NCBI GenBank assembly: GCA_964634205.1 | Contig: CAZWKE010000045.1 | Span: 1 to 27,112 of the forward strand | Source: JAFGGG01 sp964634205 | GTDB taxonomy: Bacteria > Spirochaetota > Spirochaetia > SZUA-6 > RPPD01 | Direction of reading: 5' to 3' | Length of the DNA: 27,112 nt | Shown here: positions 22,706-27,112 of the stretch, in pieces | Layout: each line of letters starts with the position of its first letter | Position numbering within the stretch: position 1 is the first letter of the stretch | Position numbers and translations under genes: made by a program | Notes under the pieces: generated by a model | Seen by the model: only the letters and a program-made list of their open reading frames with translations | What the model was told of the DNA's origin: nothing | Databases searched by the model: none

Positions 22706-23349
22706 GCCTCTTCTCCTTCGTCCAGGCTGATCTCCGTAATACCGGTAACGGCGGTGACGGTTTTTTCCGGCAGCAGCATATAGCTGTCCGTCAAACGTAC
22801 GCCCATATTATCAAGTTGCAGTAAATTATAAAAGTATATCTGGTTTTCCAATTGGAAGTCACCGTATCCCGCCGAATATCTCCGGGAAAGCAGGCTTTTC
22901 CCCTCCCGCAGCAGTTCCTTGCGCTGCAGTTCCATAATCCAGTTTAAGGCGTGGTCAACAAGCTCCCCGGCTACCGCGTCAAAAATCACCGCCAGATCCT
23001 GCCTGTTTTGACGGCCCAGTTCCTTTATTTCAGCCATAATTTCCGCACCGGCGCCTGCGGCCATCAGCAGGGCTTCCCGGCAGGGAATAAACATGTGCGC
23101 CAGCCGGGTGCTTTCAAATATCAGTGAGTTGTCAAGCTCCAGTGATCCATCCGCTATTTTGCTTATCGGGAGCCGCAGGCTGCGACCGTGAAGCGTTAGG
23201 AGATCGGCGGCACGCTGTATTGCCTCTTCTATTTCTACTTCCGATGTATGGCCCAGTACCGTAGTATTCTTTTTATAGCCGAGACGTTTATATATCTTTC
23301 GCCGGGGTAACTCTACCCGGATAGTTGGATAATCACGTAATACATGCAT
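22702..23349 (-). CDS. Methionine synthase activation subunit (separate Met_synt_B12-like domain)
   Basis: A 215-residue protein corresponding to the C-terminal reactivation domain of long MetH, which remethylates oxidised cobalamin using S-adenosylmethionine and an electron donor. It carries the hallmark SRRYSAGYGDF (the RxxxGYGDF-type SAM-binding motif), preceded by an EVDHALNWIME-like helix and an RKIYKRLGY start. ATG 23349 is chosen over an in-frame TTG at 23385 because the longer form would include the -35 box. It is the first gene of a two-gene operon, with a 4-bp ATGA overlap into metH. No Shine-Dalgarno sequence is present. Confidence 0.85.
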   Translation of the reverse strand: MHVLRDYPTIRVELPRRKIYKRLGYKKNTTVLGHTSEVEIEEAIQRAADLLTLHGRSLRLPISKIADGSLELDNSLIFESTRLAHMFIPCREALLMAAGAGAEIMAEIKELGRQNRQDLAVIFDAVAGELVDHALNWIMELQRKELLREGKSLLSRRYSAGYGDFQLENQIYFYNLLQLDNMGVRLTDSYMLLPEKTVTAVTGITEISLDEGEEA

Positions 23350-23357
23350 GTCCGCAT

Positions 23358-23385
23358 AATATAACATATAAAAAAAGCTTGGCAA
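23358..23385 (-). promoter_or_regulatory. Promoter of the methionine synthase operon, apparently leaderless
   Basis: On the - strand: TTGCCA (23385-23380), 16 nt, TATATT (23363-23358); a TATTAT overlaps it two bases on. The ATG is 8 nt after TATATT, so the leader should be 0-2 nt. Confidence 0.55.
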
Positions 23386-23446
23386 AGAAAATATTATAGG
23401 ATAAGCTGGAATACCGACACACTATGAGGAGAAAAAGGACGCGCGA

Positions 23447-24694
23447 ATGAGTGAAAAGAAGTTGCCTTTCACCAAAGAAAAACTTTCAGAAATTATCAGT
23501 AAGTATCCGACGCCGTTTCATATTTACGATGAAAAAGCCATTCGTAAAAATATCAAAAGATTCCAAAAGGCTTTTTCCTGGGTGGATTTTAAAGAATACT
23601 TTGCGGTAAAGGCCACTCCCAATCCATATATCTTAAAGATTTTAAAAGAGGAGGGCTGCGGCACCGACTGCAGCTCGCTGCCTGAGCTTATTTTATCCGA
23701 AAAAACCGGTATAACGGGTGAGAATATCATGTTCAGCTCCAATGAAACACCGGTCGGGGAGTATATCAAGGCCGCCCAGCTGGGCGCAATAATTAATCTT
23801 GATGATATCAGCCATATTGATTTTTTAGAAAAACATTGCGGAGTGCCGGAGGTGATATCCTTTCGCTATAACCCGGGACCGTTGCGCAAGGGGAATCCCA
23901 TTATCGGTGACCCGGTGGAATCAAAATACGGCTTTACACGCGAACAGATTTTCGAGGGTTTTGATCTGGTAGCGCAGAAAGGCGCGCGGCGGTTCGGTCT
24001 GCATTCCTTTGTTATTTCGAATGAGTTGAACAGGGCAAGTTATGTTGAGACAGCCCGGATGCTTTTTAAGCTGGCCGTGGACCTCTATAAAGAGCTCGGG
24101 ATCAAAATGGAGTTTATCAATTTAAGCGGAGGTATCGGCATCCCCTACCGGCCGGAAGATGAGGCGGTTGACCTCGAGGTATTGGCGAGTGAGGTGCGGC
24201 AGGAGTATGAGCGTATTATTGTGCCCGGCGGTCTCTCTCCGTTGAAGGTGTTTTCGGAATGCGGCAGAATGATCACCGGGCCGTACGGATACCTGGTGGC
24301 CACGGCATTACATAAAAAGGATATTTACAAGCAATACATCGGACTGGATGCCAGTATGGCAAACCTGATGCGTCCGGCACTCTACGGCGCCTATCATCAC
24401 ATAACCGTGATGGGCAAGGAGAACGCGCAGCATGATCATGTCTATGACGTGGTGGGCTCGCTGTGCGAGAACAATGACAAGTTTGCCATTGACCGTAAGC
24501 TGCCCCGGATTGAGCGGGGCGATATTCTTGTGATTCACGATGCCGGGGCCCACGGACATTCCATGGGATTTAATTATAACGGTAAGCTTCGCTCCGCCGA
24601 ACTGCTGCTGAAGGAGGACGGAACCGTCGAATGCATTCGCCGGGCGGAAACAATCGACGATTATTTTGCCACGCTGGATTTCAGGGGGCTGTAA
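23447..24694 (+). CDS. lysA: Diaminopimelate decarboxylase
   Basis: A 415-residue fold-type III PLP enzyme converting meso-diaminopimelate to lysine. PTPFHIYDE opens the barrel, and the PLP lysine is K55 in AVKATPNP. GTDCSSLPELIL and the SGGIGIPY phosphate loop follow. SECGRMITGPYGYLV carries the glutamate and PLP contacts, and VGSLCENNDKFA provides the active-site cysteine from the neighbouring subunit. AAAAAGGA lies about 8 nt before ATG 23447. It is divergent from the methionine synthase operon. No other lysine gene is in the window. Confidence 0.93.
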   Translation: MSEKKLPFTKEKLSEIISKYPTPFHIYDEKAIRKNIKRFQKAFSWVDFKEYFAVKATPNPYILKILKEEGCGTDCSSLPELILSEKTGITGENIMFSSNETPVGEYIKAAQLGAIINLDDISHIDFLEKHCGVPEVISFRYNPGPLRKGNPIIGDPVESKYGFTREQIFEGFDLVAQKGARRFGLHSFVISNELNRASYVETARMLFKLAVDLYKELGIKMEFINLSGGIGIPYRPEDEAVDLEVLASEVRQEYERIIVPGGLSPLKVFSECGRMITGPYGYLVATALHKKDIYKQYIGLDASMANLMRPALYGAYHHITVMGKENAQHDHVYDVVGSLCENNDKFAIDRKLPRIERGDILVIHDAGAHGHSMGFNYNGKLRSAELLLKEDGTVECIRRAETIDDYFATLDFRGL

Positions 24695-24732
24695 GGATGT
24701 CCCTGCATGAATAGGAAAGAAGGATATTGGAA

Positions 24733-26211
24733 ATGTGCGGAATAAGACCCCTAAGACCACCTAAAAAAATCAGGTTTATATTCGGTGCTGTTTTTTTCAT
24801 AAGCTTGTTTTTCTTTGCGTCCTGCAGTTACTCATATAAAATCATGATCACCCCGGTCGACGCGATTGTCTTTGTCAATAGTGAGCGTATCATCATGGGA
24901 AAACAATATTCGGTGGATCACGGCCTCCTCAGCCTTGAGGCCCGCAGGGACGGGTATGAAGCTTATAAGACGTCGATTAAGCTGACCGATCCGTTTTCAA
25001 CTAAAAATATCGCGGTAGACCTTGAGAAAAGAGCCTATACGGTCCGGATCAGGCTTCTGGGCGGTAATGCCCATTGTATTATTGACAGTAAGGACAGGGG
25101 AAATACACCGTTCGAGGGCAGCCTGAAATACGGTATCCATTCGCTTGTTTTCAAAAAAAAGGACATATCGCTGCAGCATGGGGAAATCGACGTACGGCAG
25201 AGCGGGACCTTTTTGTTCAGAACGCAAACGGAACAGCTTCCCCTAGACCAGGTAGGGATCTTCTCCTGCGGCTCGGCCCCCAAACAGCTGAATTTCTCCC
25301 CGGACAACCGCTTTCTCTTTATTGCCCTGCTGGACGGTGAGGGATTCCAGATATTCGATATGCAAAAAAAAGAGATTACCTCACAGGTCAAGGTGGGAAA
25401 GCAGTCACGCTTAAAAGGTTTTCCGGAAGGATTGTTTATAGAGCGGTCAAAGGCATACCTGATCTCCCAGATGAATACCGACAAGGTGTTCGAGTATCTC
25501 TATAAAGAGGACGGTACGGTCACGTATAACAGGACATTTGAAACAGGCGGGGTATTCTGTAAGTTTATGGCATATTCCCCGCAGCTCGATCTGTTGGCGG
25601 TTTCCAACTGGGTAAGTAACGATGTATCGTTAATCAACTACACCACAGGAAAGCTTTCGCGTCTTCTCAAGGGCATCTCTACGCCGCGCGGAGTCGAGTT
25701 CAGCGCGGACGGAAAGTACCTATATATCGCATCGTTCGGAGACGGTGGCTTTTATAAATACCGTACGGATACCTGGAAGATCGCGGCCAAATTCTACCGC
25801 AAAAATGCCGCCATGCGCCATATCGCCCTCAGCCGTGACCAGAAACGATTGTTCGTCAGCGATATGTACCATTTTGTGGTCTATGAGCTTGACACCGAAG
25901 ACCTGTCCCTGCTGCATACCTACAAGGTCTATTATAATCCCAACACGATAGATTTAAGCTCGGACAGCCGGTTTCTTTTTGTATCCTGCAGGGGGCCGAA
26001 CAATCCCAAAGGGTATACCATTCGCAGCCCCAAAAACGGGAAGATAATGATTTTTGATACAAACAGCAGAAAACTGCTTCTTACCATACAAGGGGGGAAC
26101 CAACCGACGGGATTGGATGTGAGTGGAGATGACCGCCGGCTGGTGTTCTCAAATTTTATGGACGCGAACTTTGAGGTGTACGATCTGGGCGGATTATTAA
26201 ATAAAAAATGA
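24733..26211 (+). CDS. Lipoprotein with PEGA-like domains and a C-terminal beta-propeller
   Basis: A 492-residue lipoprotein. A basic N-terminus and hydrophobic stretch end at the lipobox FASC with C31. Residues about 35-165 contain two PEGA-like surface domains (IMITPVDAIVFVNSERIIMG, then GYEAYKTSIKL, and a second with CIIDSKDRGNTPFEGSLKYG). Residues about 175-492 form a YncE/YVTN-type propeller with repeated SPDNRFLFIALLD, SADGKYLYIASFG, SRDQKRLFVSDMYH, SSDSRFLFVSCRG and SGDDRRLVFSNFMD blades. It probably sits in the periplasm, anchored by lipid, binding a partner or surface; no enzyme motif is visible. GAAGGA lies about 9 nt before ATG 24733. It ends 39 bp from the convergent PilZ gene. 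Confidence 0.85.
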   Translation: MCGIRPLRPPKKIRFIFGAVFFISLFFFASCSYSYKIMITPVDAIVFVNSERIIMGKQYSVDHGLLSLEARRDGYEAYKTSIKLTDPFSTKNIAVDLEKRAYTVRIRLLGGNAHCIIDSKDRGNTPFEGSLKYGIHSLVFKKKDISLQHGEIDVRQSGTFLFRTQTEQLPLDQVGIFSCGSAPKQLNFSPDNRFLFIALLDGEGFQIFDMQKKEITSQVKVGKQSRLKGFPEGLFIERSKAYLISQMNTDKVFEYLYKEDGTVTYNRTFETGGVFCKFMAYSPQLDLLAVSNWVSNDVSLINYTTGKLSRLLKGISTPRGVEFSADGKYLYIASFGDGGFYKYRTDTWKIAAKFYRKNAAMRHIALSRDQKRLFVSDMYHFVVYELDTEDLSLLHTYKVYYNPNTIDLSSDSRFLFVSCRGPNNPKGYTIRSPKNGKIMIFDTNSRKLLLTIQGGNQPTGLDVSGDDRRLVFSNFMDANFEVYDLGGLLNKK

Positions 26212-26250
26212 AACCCGGTGCTCCTCCCCCTTTATGGCTCACTGATAAAA

Positions 26251-27048
26251 TCAGATGCCGGGGGCTTCAGGATCACTCATCTTCGGTATTTTTTTCAACA
26301 GGCTATTGATAAAATCAACATACGCTTTAAACGATTTCTTATAGGCGGCGGGAGTGATATCCATAATGGGTTCGGTAATCTCCAGGTAAATGCATACCCC
26401 CATACCGCAGTTGTGCTTGTCTTTTGAATTCCTGGTCCAGACCGTATTTCCCAAAAGGGTAACCGTGTTTTTCGGACCGAACTGTATTTCGGCCTTTACC
26501 TGGGTTAGCTCAGGGAAGCATTTGGAGGAGTTGATAAAAAAGCCCTGGTAGGAAATGTTGTTCGTATGGCCGGTCAGTGTTGTTTGGTCCGTAAAAAGGC
26601 GAACTTTAAGTTTATGGGCAACCCTTAAGAATCGCCGGCGTAATTTTTGCGGGGCCACACTGAGATTGAGAATATCAAAAATACTGTCGGAAGAGGTAAT
26701 AATTACCCCCATGCCCTTATTTTCCGGGTCCCAGGAATCATTGATCCAGGTTATCTCACCTTCAAGGTGCAGGGGAGTGGTGGCGTAGGGGCGCATGATG
26801 ATCTTTACCTTGGTATGTTCAGGTAGAAAATTCGGAGTAAGCAGAAAAAAGCCCCTGTCGGAAACATTGCTGGTGTAGCCGGTAATTGCCTTGTAGTTTC
26901 TGCGCTTCAGGGTAATCAATGTTGTACGGACCACGTAATTCAACCTGAAGTACCGGCGCTGGGCAAGGCTGATAATATCATTTACTTTCAGCAGTTCGCG
27001 GCTTAGTTCATCATTAGTTTGTTCCGGGAGCCCGTTCGACTTTGGCAT
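26251..27048 (-). CDS. Tandem PilZ-domain protein (c-di-GMP effector)
   Basis: A 265-residue soluble protein with two PilZ domains. The first, about 30-130, has RRYFR (RxxxR) followed by NVSDRGFF (D/NxSxxG). The second, about 140-235, has RRFLR and NISYQGFF. Each is followed by the usual V/IKIxM...GEITWI-type strand. Both c-di-GMP motifs are intact in both domains, so both should bind the dinucleotide. A short helical C-terminal region (AYVDFINSLLKKIPKM) may contact a partner. In motile bacteria such proteins modulate motor, adhesion or export functions; the partner here is unknown. TAAGGA precedes ATG 27048. Confidence 0.92.
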   Translation of the reverse strand: MPKSNGLPEQTNDELSRELLKVNDIISLAQRRYFRLNYVVRTTLITLKRRNYKAITGYTSNVSDRGFFLLTPNFLPEHTKVKIIMRPYATTPLHLEGEITWINDSWDPENKGMGVIITSSDSIFDILNLSVAPQKLRRRFLRVAHKLKVRLFTDQTTLTGHTNNISYQGFFINSSKCFPELTQVKAEIQFGPKNTVTLLGNTVWTRNSKDKHNCGMGVCIYLEITEPIMDITPAAYKKSFKAYVDFINSLLKKIPKMSDPEAPGI

Positions 27049-27083
27049 ACCGCAATTTCCTTAAACTTATCAGGGTTATTATA

Positions 27084-27111
27084 ATTATAGTAGTTTAACG
27101 GACATTTGCAA
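27084..27111 (-). promoter_or_regulatory. Promoter of the tandem PilZ gene
   Basis: On the - strand: TTGCAA (27111-27106), 16 nt, TATAAT (27089-27084), followed by a leader of about 30 nt with TAAGGA. Confidence 0.75.
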
Positions 27112-27112
27112 G

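Noticed and set aside
26242..26254. CTGAT-AAA-ATCAG hairpin between the convergent lipoprotein and PilZ genes
   Set aside because: The stem is only 5 bp and no T tract follows on either strand.
1..27112. tRNA, rRNA, CRISPR, transposon ends, prophage and origin signals
   Set aside because: Looked for and not seen: no tRNA-like cloverleaf segments, no spaced identical repeats, no transposase or integrase genes.

Overview
The window looks like chromosomal DNA from a diderm, probably of the Spirochaetota. The grounds are indirect: lipoproteins with FxxGC/FASC lipoboxes, an outer-membrane barrel protein, tandem PilZ domains, a cytoplasmic LacI-sensor/chemoreceptor fusion, and a methionine synthase split from its activation domain. 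GC content is mid-range. There is no rRNA, tRNA, CRISPR array, transposase or phage gene. I name no species.

Layout. (A) 1-1107: the 3' part of a sugar ABC permease gene, closed by a strong rho-independent terminator. (B) 1253-5498, + strand: a methyltransferase, an unrecognised small protein, a DUF6941-type protein, then a compact four-gene run (HRxxxFHS membrane protein, LOG-family phosphoribohydrolase, Isf-type iron-sulfur flavoprotein, PEP-mutase/isocitrate-lyase-fold enzyme). Two of its junctions are 4-bp ATGA overlaps. (C) 5594-8274, - strand: a LacI-family regulator followed by a metallo-beta-lactamase-fold hydrolase and an ATC-hydrolase-family protein. Identical 14-bp palindromes lie on both sides of the lacI gene, which reads as a self-contained, autoregulated catabolic or detoxification unit. 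(D) 8356-11945, + strand: a PD-(D/E)XK (DUF2161) protein, an SDR epimerase-like protein, an AT-richer island with a TIGR04076 protein and a MarR regulator, and cysteine synthase. (E) 12006-14594: a condensation-type acyltransferase divergent from an orphan MalK-like ATPase, with a 17-bp palindrome in the exact promoter spacer of the former. (F) 14728-16992: a soluble protein joining a LacI-type sugar-sensor domain, a GAF-like linker and a methyl-accepting chemotaxis signalling domain. This is the most unusual gene in the window. (G) 16999-20180: an outer-membrane barrel protein divergent from a zinc alcohol dehydrogenase, a DUF4197 lipoprotein, a DUF1883 protein and a ribbon-helix-helix protein. 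(H) 20300-23349, - strand: the methionine synthase activation subunit followed by MetH with a 4-bp overlap. (I) 23447-27048: diaminopimelate decarboxylase, a beta-propeller lipoprotein, and a convergent tandem-PilZ c-di-GMP effector.

Across the window, several genes have a sigma70-like -10 hexamer only 8-10 nt before the ATG and no Shine-Dalgarno sequence, suggesting leaderless transcripts. Others have textbook AAAGGAGG sites, so both initiation modes seem to coexist. No stretch over 300 bases lacks a gene.
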